The translations under genes were made by a program, and so were the position numbers. Positions 54,201 through 61,898 of a stretch of 64,000 nt of DNA are shown here, one piece after another. Source of the stretch: Sediminicola arcticus (GTDB taxonomy: Bacteria > Bacteroidota > Bacteroidia > Flavobacteriales > Flavobacteriaceae). The stretch spans positions 124,001 to 188,000 of the forward strand of contig NZ_JBEXAE010000005.1 of the NCBI RefSeq assembly GCF_040566695.1. Direction: 5' to 3'. The notes below the pieces were generated by a model. That model was not told the origin of the DNA. It saw nothing but the letters and a program-made list of their open reading frames with translations, and did not search any database. Within the stretch, counting starts at the first letter, position 1. Each line of letters starts with the position of its first letter.

Positions 54201-54530
54201 CCAATTCCCTTGGTTTTTGATTTGGGAAGTGGCAGTGGTATTTTTGAATTTCATTTCACCAAGGTTAATATAGATTTGGTCTTCTCCTTGATTTGCCGCA
54301 AAATATAGGTCTACTAGACCATCGTTATTAAAGTCAGCAGCAGCAATGCCAGCACCATTGTAGAAATATAAATAAGTAAGAATATTTAATTCTGGTGTCT
54401 CGGTAAGCTTGTTTGTAAAGTTGATGCCGGTATTAGAAGCTTCTAGTTTTATAAAACTTTTTGGTTCTTTTTTTTGGCATCCGGAAAATAGTATCGTTAG
54501 TAAAATTAAATGCCCAAATATCTTGTTCAT
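51222..54530 (-). CDS. Giant FG-GAP/VCBS-ASPIC lipoprotein, paralog 1
   Basis: 1,102 aa from ATG 54530 (MNKIFGHLILLTILFSGC). Lipobox FSGC with Cys18, then QKKEP, close to the tail of the haloperoxidase lipoprotein. Calcium loops are frequent (DFNNDGLVDLYFA, DLNNDGFPDIYVG, DVNNDGLADILSL). ASPIC/UnbV domain about 540-610, ending DSLRVIWPQGKTQ. First gene of a five-gene run reading to 42367. A longer start at 54551 would add residues before the signal peptide. The promoter probably lies in the 170 bp between it and the susD terminator. Confidence 0.88.
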   Translation of the reverse strand: MNKIFGHLILLTILFSGCQKKEPKSFIKLEASNTGINFTNKLTETPELNILTYLYFYNGAGIAAADFNNDGLVDLYFAANQGEDQIYINLGEMKFKNTTATSQIKNQGNWTTGVTHVDINNDGLLDIYVCKVGDYKNIKGKNLLFVNQGVNSEGIPIFKEDAAAYGLDFIGFSTQAAFLDYDLDGDLDMFLMNHSVHPNSTYGKGSQRELPDPRSGDKFFKNDNGHFIDISDEVGIFQGKIGYGLGLGVSDLNNDGFPDIYVGNDFFENDYVYINQTDGTFKELITKNDLSLGHTTHYSMGNDIADVNNDGLADILSLDMLPENLETYKTSGLEYSYPTYQSYLKNGYSPQFMQNTLHINLGNTTFSEIGHLTGISATEWSWGVLLADFDNDSFKDAYISNGIKRATNDMDFISFIANESIQLRLDKGMSASDMEFIKDIPQKKVSNYFLKNKGDLSFLDVTSDWYKKDPSFSNGCVYADLDNDGDLDIIVNNIDEEASILENQSRSKDLSNYLEVVLEGQPKNKFGIGTKLLAYSSNGIIFQENFVTRGYLSAVPNSQHMGLGNIQSIDSLRVIWPQGKTQLLYNVPVNKKITVKESEASHTYTYSSFKRDNSYLSNSENIIPFIHKDPFTLEFNRDPLIPYANTNEGPAISIGDINKDHLEDIFIGGAKAQSSQLFIQDKQGGFSSVQDDLFLEDALSEDTSHIFFDANGDTWKDLLVVSGGNEFVNGPRLRPRLYLNQMGTFVKDSIQFQNVEVNASKVEVKDLDNDGDLDVLISSDQIPLKFGESAHQFIFLNDGKGSFYHPKSDVFKSFTDLSNVKDFIWADVDNDGREELISVGYWEPITILKNVNGKFALLNSSGLEKTHGWWNVVVAEDFDKDGDIDLVAGNWGLNSRLKATEEKPLTLYRSDFDENGSIEPLVTYFEGNTETPFASKDELVKQLPFLNKEYLSYKKFAKASITDLFTKQKLLNAQKKQIFELKSMYLENDGSGHFTKKELPLITQASTTHDILIEDLNMDGYKDMVLVGNTFEISTQLGRLDASHGLVLINDKKGSFYWARNQYFDISGPARTIQKIIINNREHYIVGMNNASPVFLIKNKKN

Positions 54531-54704
54531 TACTCTAAATATGAGGAGCACAATATACTTAATCTGCTATTAGCACGGAAATTGAAAAGTATAATTTTTT
54601 ATATGAATTTTTTAAAAATACGTGTTTTATTATTTGCGTTTTAAATCAATTTTGCACGATTGTTTAAGGAGGTATGAATCTGATTTAGATATCAGATATG
54701 AAAA

Positions 54705-54732
54705 AAAACCCTGACTAATTAGTCAGGGTTTT
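54705..54732 (-). terminator. Terminator after susD
   Basis: Perfect palindrome AAAACCCTGACTAA / TTAGTCAGGGTTTT. It ends the susC-susD unit and separates it from the FG-GAP operon, so the latter needs its own promoter or read-through. Confidence 0.88.
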
Positions 54733-54754
54733 AAACTTTATATGTTATGTTGGA

Positions 54755-56368
54755 TTAATATCCAGGATTCTGAACCAAATTAGGGTTCGCCAACAATTGT
54801 GCTGGAGGAATTGGGAATAAGTTACGTTCTGTATTGCCAATTTGAGCAGGTGCTTTAAATAACCAATCTCTATTGAATTGTCCAAAACGGATCAAATCAT
54901 TTCGTCTCCAAACTTCTTGAAATAGTTCTCTACCTCTCTCATCCAAAAGCTGTGATTCTCCTACAGTTCCAAGTGGGCTAGCTTCTCTTAAAGAACGAAG
55001 GGCGTTTACCATTGTTGTGGGATCTTGACCACTTCTAAGCATGGCTTCAGCTTTCATTAAGTATGCGTCTGAATAACGAAATATGATTTCGTGACCAACA
55101 AATCCTCCACCATATCTTGGGTTGTATTTCATAACACGAACACCTGTGGTTTCATCGTTGTTGATAAAGCTAGTATTGCCTTGGCCATCTTTAAAATCTC
55201 TTTTAAAAGTCAATGGTGCACCAGCCCTATCGGCTAAAGGTGTTCCATTTAAAGCGTATTGTTGGCCAACTAGATATCCAAAACCAACGTTAGACGCATC
55301 TTCAAAACCACCATTATCCGTAGTTCCGGCAGCTCCTGTAAAAGGGGTACCAGCTAGAGGAACTCCTCCTCTACGTTCTTCTTGCCCGTCTAATGGATTC
55401 CCGTTAATATCAACTTCGTTTTTATCGGGGTTTCCTTCGTATAGGTCATAGTATTCTGCTAGGGTACTAAAACCATTCCATCCACCACCTGCAACAGACG
55501 TAGAGTTATAATGTAACCCGTTGAATATTCTGTTTCCTGTAGCCAAAGACGTCAAAGACCAAATGGTCTCGTTATCCGCTGCTGCTCGGAATAAGTCAAA
55601 AAATCCTGCCTGTAGCGCAAAACCATCTGCTGCTATCGCATCTACCAAAGATATTACTTGAGCCATATCTGCAGAATCTGGGCTAGTACCTAAATAAATA
55701 TGCTTGTTCAACAGAACTTTAGCTTTTAAATGACGGGCTGCAGCCTTACTTGCTGTATTTAATGCATCGCCAGTTCCAGCGGCTGTAGTTGGTAAGTTTG
55801 CAATGGCCTGATCTAGGTCTGCAATTATAAAATCAACAGCAGCTTGTCCTGTTAAAACTACAGGTAAAGAAGATGAAGGTAAGGCTGTATCCCTAAATGG
55901 GATTTGGCCGTAGTTATCTAAGATAATCCACATGCTATAGGCTCTCAAAAAGCTAGCATCTCCAATGTTCGCTGGAGAAGGATTACTTCTGGAATCTAAT
56001 ATTTGTGAAGCGAACAATTGGTTGGCATTAAATTGATCCCAAACCGTGATAATAAAGGCGTGCTCACCATTCCATGTATGGTCATGAAGTACTCTCCATA
56101 AACCGTTATCACCCCAGTCAGTACCCCTTGTCGGAACAAGAGCTGCGTCTGTAGTTACTTCTTGGAGTGCAAAGAAATTTGCTTGATCTCCATATTGTCC
56201 ACCAATACGGTTGTAAAGTTCACCTATGGTGGAATTTGTATCTGCCAACCCTTGGAAACCTTCACTGATGATAGAGTCGGTTTCTTCTATTTCTAGATTG
56301 GTACATGCTGTGAGTCCTACCACAGATGCTAATGTTAAAATGTATATTTTAAATTGCTTTCTTTTCAT
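54755..56368 (-). CDS. susD: SusD/RagB-family surface glycan-binding lipoprotein
   Basis: 537 aa from ATG 56368 (an ATG three codons earlier, 56377, is possible). Lipobox ending TAC (Cys22). RagB/SusD pattern is clear: helical N-half, the SLREASPLGT region, LLDERGRELFQEVWRRNDLIRFGQFN (split: ERGRELFQE, RRNDLIRFG) and the final FPIPPAQLLANPNLVQNPGY (split: FPIPPAQLLAN, NPNLVQNPGY). It lies 17 bp after susC. Together they should form a lid-and-barrel importer. Substrate is unknown. Confidence 0.95.
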   Translation of the reverse strand: MKRKQFKIYILTLASVVGLTACTNLEIEETDSIISEGFQGLADTNSTIGELYNRIGGQYGDQANFFALQEVTTDAALVPTRGTDWGDNGLWRVLHDHTWNGEHAFIITVWDQFNANQLFASQILDSRSNPSPANIGDASFLRAYSMWIILDNYGQIPFRDTALPSSSLPVVLTGQAAVDFIIADLDQAIANLPTTAAGTGDALNTASKAAARHLKAKVLLNKHIYLGTSPDSADMAQVISLVDAIAADGFALQAGFFDLFRAAADNETIWSLTSLATGNRIFNGLHYNSTSVAGGGWNGFSTLAEYYDLYEGNPDKNEVDINGNPLDGQEERRGGVPLAGTPFTGAAGTTDNGGFEDASNVGFGYLVGQQYALNGTPLADRAGAPLTFKRDFKDGQGNTSFINNDETTGVRVMKYNPRYGGGFVGHEIIFRYSDAYLMKAEAMLRSGQDPTTMVNALRSLREASPLGTVGESQLLDERGRELFQEVWRRNDLIRFGQFNRDWLFKAPAQIGNTERNLFPIPPAQLLANPNLVQNPGY

Positions 56369-56385
56369 GATATTCAATTTTTTAA

Positions 56386-59300
56386 TTAAAAGGATGCATT
56401 AAGCCCAAAGGTTATTGTTCTTGGATTTGGATACGCCGCCCAGTCAATTCCTCTAGTAGGTACACCAGAACCTAAATCACCTGTAGCCGAAGTAACTTCA
56501 GGATCAAGACCACTGTAATCTGTAATTAGAAATAAATTCTGTCCGGTTAAGGATAAACGTAATGTTTTAAATAACCCTTCACCTGTTAGAGGTACATTGT
56601 ATCCTATAGAAGCATTTTGGAATCTTACGAAATCACCTTTTTCAAGAAATCTTGTTGAAACATCAGCTGAAGCTGATCCAGATTCCCCACTTGTAACAAC
56701 ATTTTGAGTTACGTTTCTACTGTTGCCAATAGAACCTCCAGTAAAGAATCCGTTAGCTGTGTTGTTGTATACAGAGAAGCCAAACTGACCTGAGAAATAT
56801 GTTGAAGCATCCCAGTTTCCGCTTCTAAAGTTTAAGGATAAACCAGAAGTAACATCTGGTAAACCATCTTCGCCTACAAACTTCTTGTCAGCACTAGGAT
56901 CACCTACTCCATTACCATCAATATCTTCGTATATAGGAAGTCCATTGCCGTCAAAGCCTTCAAAGACTGCCATATAGTAAGAGAACAGAGATCTACCAGA
57001 CTCTAAACGTTGTGCGAAAGCACCAGTTAGACCTTGTCCGTTAATTGCACCTGTGTTCACGGCACTTTGAAAATCTTGCACCTCGTTTTGGTTGTAGGCT
57101 ATGTTGAAGTTAGCAGAAAAGGTAGTATTTGCAGATTGAACAAAATCATAACCAACAGATAATTCAATACCTTGGTTTAAAATAGAGGCATCGACGTTAC
57201 CAAACTGGAACGGATCTACTGCTGGTGCTGCTGGTGGAGTTCTAAGAAGAAGATCGCGTGTTTTGTTGCGATATACATCTAAACTACCTGAAAGCCTGTC
57301 ATTGTTTAATCCAAAGTCTATACCTACGTTTAGGTTAAACGTTGTTTCCCATTTCAAATCAGGTACATCGGTTGCTACAATTGCCGTCCCATTTTGGTTT
57401 ACTGCGTTATCGTTCTGAATTCCTAGTCCAGAGAAACGCTGTCTGGCAACAAAATTTCCATAACCTAAACCATCTTGGTTACCAACTTCTCCAGCACTCA
57501 AACGTAGTTTTAAGGTAGAGAATGCATCACCTACAAAATCTTCTTCGCTCATTTTCCAAGCAAAAGCCCCAGAAGGGAAGTATCCGTATTGATTAGCCGG
57601 ACCAAATCGAGAGGAACCATCCGCCCTAATTGTACCTGTAAATAAATATTTATCGGAGATGGTATAGTTAAGACGTGCAAAGAATGACTGTAGTTCATCC
57701 GTAGAGTTAAATGTGTCAGCCGTCATTGCTGCTACCAATTGGGTGAAACCTTCACCAACATTCTCACCAGTTACAACATTTGGTTGTAGTCTGTTTACAA
57801 TAAGACCGTTAGTGTTTGAACCATAGAAGTACTGTTGAAAAGAACCATCAATAAGACCCGCTGCACTATTTACAGTTTCCCTTAAATCGGATCCCATTTG
57901 GTTCAAATCTGTAGTGTTAAATGTTCTGGCAGCAGAATTCCTGCCGCTTGTTTGAAAATCTTGGAAGGAATAACCTACTAACACATCAAATTTAGAATCT
58001 CCAAAATCTTTAGCATAATTAAGGGTGGCTTCTAATAAGTTATTCTCTCTATTAAGAATATTGTACACCCCAAATCCCTGGCCTTCTATACCAGTGAAGT
58101 TTTCTACGTCACCAGAAATAACAGAAGTATTCTCTCCTTCTGATTTGTCATATCCTAAGTTCACCTTACCACTTAATTCAGAGGTAAATTTATAATCTAC
58201 AGAGGCATTAATAAGAATTCTGTTAGTGAATGTTTCATTTTGAGTATACGCTAAGTAGTTAGCAGGTAAAATCTGTGTTCCCCCATCGGTAAAATTAGCA
58301 TCTGTACTCCATGTTGGGTTGGCAGAATAACCAGCTCCAAGTATATCTCCACGGAAACCAGCGCCACCAGAAAGAGGGGCTGTTTCATCGTTTACTCTAG
58401 AAATACTTGTTTGAAGTCCTAAAGTTAATTTGTCATCCAAAAATCTTTGTGTAACATTCAACCTACCAGTTATACGTTCTAAGCTAGATTTCTCTACAAC
58501 TCCAAACTGTTTGCCGTATCCAAAAGTAGCACGGATGTTACCACTTCCATAATTATTGGAGTATGATAAGTTTTGATTTTGAGAGGCAGCTGTTCTTGTC
58601 AAGAATTCTTGCCAATCCGTATCATTGCCAAAATCTACTGCAGAAGGGTCTCCTCCAAACTGTGAAACTGTACTTAAGTATTGTTCTCTATTTAATAAGT
58701 CATAACTATTTGCAGGAGTTGCAACACTTAAAGAGGAAGCAAATTCAAATTTCCCCCCTGCACTACCTTTACCACTTTTTGTGGTAATGATAACCACACC
58801 GTTTGCTCCTCTAGAACCATAAATAGCTGTAGCTGAAGCATCTTTAAGAATGCTTATGCTTTCAATATCTGAAGGGTTTAAGAAATTCAATGGATTTTTA
58901 ACAGCGTTTCCTCCGCTTCCTGTATCACCACCTGGCGAAGTATTACCTCCTGCCAATGGCACACCGTCAACAACGAAAAGTGGACTGTTATCACCCCTTA
59001 CGGAATTAGAGCCACGTATGTTTAACTGAATTCCTGCTCCAGGTTCTCCACTAGTCTGCTGAATGTTAACACCCGCAGTTTTACCTTGGATCAATTGTTC
59101 AGGAGAAGCAATAACACCGCCATTAAAATCTTCAGCACTTACTGAAGTTACGGCACCAGTAGCATCCTTTATTGTGGTAGTACCATATCCAATGATAACA
59201 ACCTCATCCAATGCCTGTGCATCTTCTTCTAGTGTAACGCTGATGGACGACCTGCCATTAACAGAAACTTCCATCGGTTTAAATCCGATGTAGCTAAAAA

Positions 59301-59511
59301 CTAATGTTGCACCATTTCCCACATTGTTCAATGTGTAATTACCATCAAAATCTGTTTGAGTACCATTAGTAGTTCCCTTCACCAATATACTAGCCCCAGG
59401 TAAAGGGCCGCTGGTATCAGAAACAGTACCTGATACCGTCTGAGCTTTTGCAAGTCCAAAGCATAAAAATGCCCCAACAAGCAAGAAGCTTTTTAGTAGC
59501 GTAATCTTCAT
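56386..59511 (-). CDS. susC: SusC/RagA-family TonB-linked outer-membrane transporter
   Basis: 1,041 aa. Signal peptide to KAQ (residue 24), carboxypeptidase-like regulatory domain (GTVSDTSGPLPGASI), SusC signature DEVVIIGYGT with the TonB box region, plug domain (IRGSNSVRGDNSPLFVVDGVP; split as IRGSNSV and PLFVVDGVP), then a 22-strand barrel ending NASF. No His kinase or anti-sigma receptor extension is seen. A LacI-type operator lies about 93 bp before the start codon. Confidence 0.97.
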   Translation of the reverse strand: MKITLLKSFLLVGAFLCFGLAKAQTVSGTVSDTSGPLPGASILVKGTTNGTQTDFDGNYTLNNVGNGATLVFSYIGFKPMEVSVNGRSSISVTLEEDAQALDEVVIIGYGTTTIKDATGAVTSVSAEDFNGGVIASPEQLIQGKTAGVNIQQTSGEPGAGIQLNIRGSNSVRGDNSPLFVVDGVPLAGGNTSPGGDTGSGGNAVKNPLNFLNPSDIESISILKDASATAIYGSRGANGVVIITTKSGKGSAGGKFEFASSLSVATPANSYDLLNREQYLSTVSQFGGDPSAVDFGNDTDWQEFLTRTAASQNQNLSYSNNYGSGNIRATFGYGKQFGVVEKSSLERITGRLNVTQRFLDDKLTLGLQTSISRVNDETAPLSGGAGFRGDILGAGYSANPTWSTDANFTDGGTQILPANYLAYTQNETFTNRILINASVDYKFTSELSGKVNLGYDKSEGENTSVISGDVENFTGIEGQGFGVYNILNRENNLLEATLNYAKDFGDSKFDVLVGYSFQDFQTSGRNSAARTFNTTDLNQMGSDLRETVNSAAGLIDGSFQQYFYGSNTNGLIVNRLQPNVVTGENVGEGFTQLVAAMTADTFNSTDELQSFFARLNYTISDKYLFTGTIRADGSSRFGPANQYGYFPSGAFAWKMSEEDFVGDAFSTLKLRLSAGEVGNQDGLGYGNFVARQRFSGLGIQNDNAVNQNGTAIVATDVPDLKWETTFNLNVGIDFGLNNDRLSGSLDVYRNKTRDLLLRTPPAAPAVDPFQFGNVDASILNQGIELSVGYDFVQSANTTFSANFNIAYNQNEVQDFQSAVNTGAINGQGLTGAFAQRLESGRSLFSYYMAVFEGFDGNGLPIYEDIDGNGVGDPSADKKFVGEDGLPDVTSGLSLNFRSGNWDASTYFSGQFGFSVYNNTANGFFTGGSIGNSRNVTQNVVTSGESGSASADVSTRFLEKGDFVRFQNASIGYNVPLTGEGLFKTLRLSLTGQNLFLITDYSGLDPEVTSATGDLGSGVPTRGIDWAAYPNPRTITFGLNASF

Positions 59512-59603
59512 AAATAAGTAATTTTAGTTTAGTTAATTCCAATTCAAGTTTAAACTTATGCAAAAAATTTGTTAAAATAACTAAGAATCTGGTATAGAAT
59601 TTT
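59512..59603. other. Leader of susC
   Basis: About 90 AT-rich bases between the LacI operator and the susC ATG. No clear -7 box lies within it; nothing else is recognised. Confidence 0.35.
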
Positions 59604-59619
59604 ACGAAAACGGTTTCGT
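59604..59619. promoter_or_regulatory. LacI-type operator upstream of susC
   Basis: ACGAAAACGGTTTCGT, a 16-bp palindrome with central CG and one mismatched position, the hallmark of LacI/GalR sites. It lies in the divergent gap susC/lacI and 93 bp before the susC ATG. Confidence 0.75.
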
Positions 59620-59721
59620 GTTAATAACTTCCGTTAAATATCATACTCGTAAACTTAGCAGTTCCAGATTGCAATATTAATAATTTTTTTAATTCAAAGT
59701 TTGCTAGATCGCAAGTCTAAA

Positions 59722-59729
59722 CAAATATA
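59722..59729 (-). promoter_or_regulatory. Possible susC promoter -7 box TATATTTG
   Basis: Exact TAnnTTTG on the minus strand, 211 bp before susC. The upstream TTG is at 16 bp rather than 19. The operator would sit about 110 bp inside the transcript, so a nearer promoter may exist. Confidence 0.4.
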
Positions 59730-59896
59730 GGAAATTTTATTTAATCAAAAATTATGTTAAAATAGCTTTTTGGAATTCAACTATTTTTTAAATTAATCTT
59801 TGTGTTGTTAAATAAATCTATTTTTACCTATATGATTTTAATAATGATTATTTTTCACAAACAGCAATTTCTATTGCCTTAAAATATTGGTACACT

Positions 59897-60913
59897 TTGA
59901 AAAGAAAAATAACCCTCAAGCACATTGCCAGAGAATTGGAAGTATCCATATCTACTGTTTCTAAAGCGCTAAAGAATAGTGAAGAAATAAGTAAGGATAC
60001 CAAAGAAAAGATTCAGGCTTTCGCAAAACTTTACAATTATAAGCCTAACAATATAGCTGTAAGCCTTAAGAACAAGCGTACTAAGAATATAGGGGTTATT
60101 ATACCTAATATAGTTCATCATTTTTTTACAACTGTGGTACGTGGTATTGAAAAGTATGCTAATGAAAGGGGATATAACGTTATTGTATGTTTATCTGATG
60201 AATCCTTTGACAAAGAGGTTATTAATATGGAAATGTTAGCCAACGGAAGTATTGATGGTTTTATTATGTCATTATCTACAGAGACCCAAGCAAAAAAGGA
60301 TTACAACCACATAAAGGAAGTAACTAGTCAGGGTATCCCGTTGGTCATGTTTGATAGGGTTACAGACGAAGTGGATTGTGATAAGGTGATCATTAATGAT
60401 AAGGATAGTGCTTATAAGGCTGTGAAAAAGTTACTTGATAGTGGAAGGAGAAAAATTGCACTAATCAATACAGAAAATCTGAGTGTTAGCAATGCCAGAA
60501 CCGAAGGATATTATAAAGCACTTAGAGAAGGAGGGATTTCCATAGATGAAAAATTGGTATTAACGCTGCCTCATGAAAGTATAGATGAGAAGGCTATTCA
60601 ATATTTTTTTGATACTGTATCCATGGATGCTGTCCTTTGTGTGAATGAAATATTTGCCATTTATGGCATGCGTGTAGTGCAAAAAAAAGGATTAAAAATT
60701 CCAGAAGATATTTCATTTATAGGTTTTACGGACGGGCTCCTATCTAAATATGCCAATCCTAGTCTTAGTGCTATAGCCCAACACGGGGAAAACATGGGGG
60801 CTGTTGCTGCTCAAATGTTGATAGATAAGGTAGAAAATGAGGAAGATGATGAGGTATACCGAACCGAAATTATAGATTCTACCTTGATTGAAAGGGAGTC
60901 AACCGTTAATTAG
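59897..60913 (+). CDS. LacI-family transcriptional regulator
   Basis: 338 aa. HTH ITLKHIARELEVSISTVSKALKNS (split: residues 5-17 and STVSKALKNS, about 19-28), hinge with YKPNNIAVSLK, and a periplasmic-binding-like sugar domain (about 60-335). The start is TTG; it gives the conserved MKRKITLKHIA N-terminus, with no better ATG. It is divergent from susC and upstream of pgmB-GH65, suggesting it links disaccharide supply to uptake. Sugar effector unknown; maltose or a phosphorylated hexose is plausible. Confidence 0.93.
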   Translation: MKRKITLKHIARELEVSISTVSKALKNSEEISKDTKEKIQAFAKLYNYKPNNIAVSLKNKRTKNIGVIIPNIVHHFFTTVVRGIEKYANERGYNVIVCLSDESFDKEVINMEMLANGSIDGFIMSLSTETQAKKDYNHIKEVTSQGIPLVMFDRVTDEVDCDKVIINDKDSAYKAVKKLLDSGRRKIALINTENLSVSNARTEGYYKALREGGISIDEKLVLTLPHESIDEKAIQYFFDTVSMDAVLCVNEIFAIYGMRVVQKKGLKIPEDISFIGFTDGLLSKYANPSLSAIAQHGENMGAVAAQMLIDKVENEEDDEVYRTEIIDSTLIERESTVN

Positions 60914-61048
60914 ATTGAAGAATCTAGAAAGTTGGACTAAAGAAAAGAACATTTTCAAACTTGTTGGTAATTAGCTTCTTAAAAATAGGGATCGTTGCGC
61001 TGGGTTCTCCTGGTTGTCAATACATAGCATAAATAAGTAGATTTTTTT
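60914..61048. other. Gap after lacI
   Basis: No gene. A weak dyad GAAAA/TTTTC near 60941-60955 could be a half-conserved LacI-type site but lacks the central CG. The remainder of the 330-bp gap holds the -7 box and inverted repeat listed separately. Confidence 0.35.
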
Positions 61049-61056
61049 TATATTTG
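61049..61056 (+). promoter_or_regulatory. -7 box TATATTTG in the lacI-pgmB gap
   Basis: Exact TAnnTTTG, about 190 bp before pgmB and 136 bp after lacI. No TTG at 19 bp upstream. It would give a long leader containing the inverted repeat at 61106. Confidence 0.4.
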
Positions 61057-61105
61057 TTTGGCTATAAATACCTCTCATTATTATTTATTGATAACAAATT
61101 TCTTC

Positions 61106-61138
61106 TAAAAATTGGAACTTCCAATTTTTAGTGTTTTT
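61106..61138 (+). terminator. Terminator-like inverted repeat before pgmB
   Basis: TAAAAATTGGAA / TTCCAATTTTTA around one base (12-bp arms), then GTG and a run of T. It may end the lacI transcript or act as a leader attenuator for pgmB. It reads only 106 bp before pgmB. Confidence 0.6.
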
Positions 61139-61243
61139 TTTATTTCCATGATTGTACAATTGAAAAAGGCTATGTAAAAGGTCGTTTTTTTAAATAGTAT
61201 TCAATTATTTATCGGCCTAGTGCTATAACTTAATCTGTATAAA

Positions 61244-61897
61244 GTGATCAAAGGATTCATATTTGATTTGGATGGTGTCATTGTTGATACCGCAAAATAC
61301 CATTATTTGGCATGGAAAAAGTTAGCCAATGAATTAGGTTTCCAATTTAATGAGGAACAGAATGAAGCATTCAAAGGAGTTAGTAGAAAAAGATGCTTGG
61401 AAATTTTATTGGATCTTGGGGGGGTTAAGGCCACCCAAGAACAGTTTGACCATTGGATGATAGAAAAAAATGAAGATTATTTAAGGTATATCGAGAAAAT
61501 GGATGTATCTGAGATTCTCCCCGATGTTCCAAAGATTCTTGATTTTCTAAAAGCTAATCATATTCCTATGGCCTTGGGCTCTGCTAGTAAAAATGCAATT
61601 CCCATTTTGAGAAAGGTAGGCTTGCTTTCTTACTTTAAAGTGGTGGTAGATGGTAATAATGTAACCAAGGCAAAACCCGATCCGGAAGTATTTCTTTTGG
61701 CGGCAAAAGACATAGGTGTTGATCCAACAGATTGTGTGGTATTTGAGGATGCCTTAGCTGGCATACAGGCAGCCAACTCTGCAGGAATGACTAGCATAGG
61801 CATTGGAGACACTACAATACTGACGGATGCCCAATATAATTTTAATAATTTTACAGAAATAAGCACAGATTTTATTAAACAACTAACTACGATATAA
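61244..61897 (+). CDS. pgmB: Beta-phosphoglucomutase (HAD family)
   Basis: Converts beta-glucose-1-phosphate, the product of GH65 phosphorolysis, to glucose-6-phosphate. 217 aa. HAD nucleophile and acid Asp8 and Asp10 in FDLDGVIVDT, the helical cap (about 15-85), Ser/Thr motif LGSASKN (about 111), Lys in KAKPDPEVF (about 143) and VFEDALAGIQAA (about 166) as final Asp. Start is GTG 61244, needed for the family N-terminus. It ends 1 bp before the GH65 ATG. Confidence 0.95.
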   Translation: MIKGFIFDLDGVIVDTAKYHYLAWKKLANELGFQFNEEQNEAFKGVSRKRCLEILLDLGGVKATQEQFDHWMIEKNEDYLRYIEKMDVSEILPDVPKILDFLKANHIPMALGSASKNAIPILRKVGLLSYFKVVVDGNNVTKAKPDPEVFLLAAKDIGVDPTDCVVFEDALAGIQAANSAGMTSIGIGDTTILTDAQYNFNNFTEISTDFIKQLTTI

Positions 61898-61898
61898 T

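Noticed and set aside
44607..54530. Tandem DNA repeat from the many DxDxDG loops
   Set aside because: The repetition is at protein level; the DNA of the loops is diverged and dispersed, so it is not a nucleotide repeat array.
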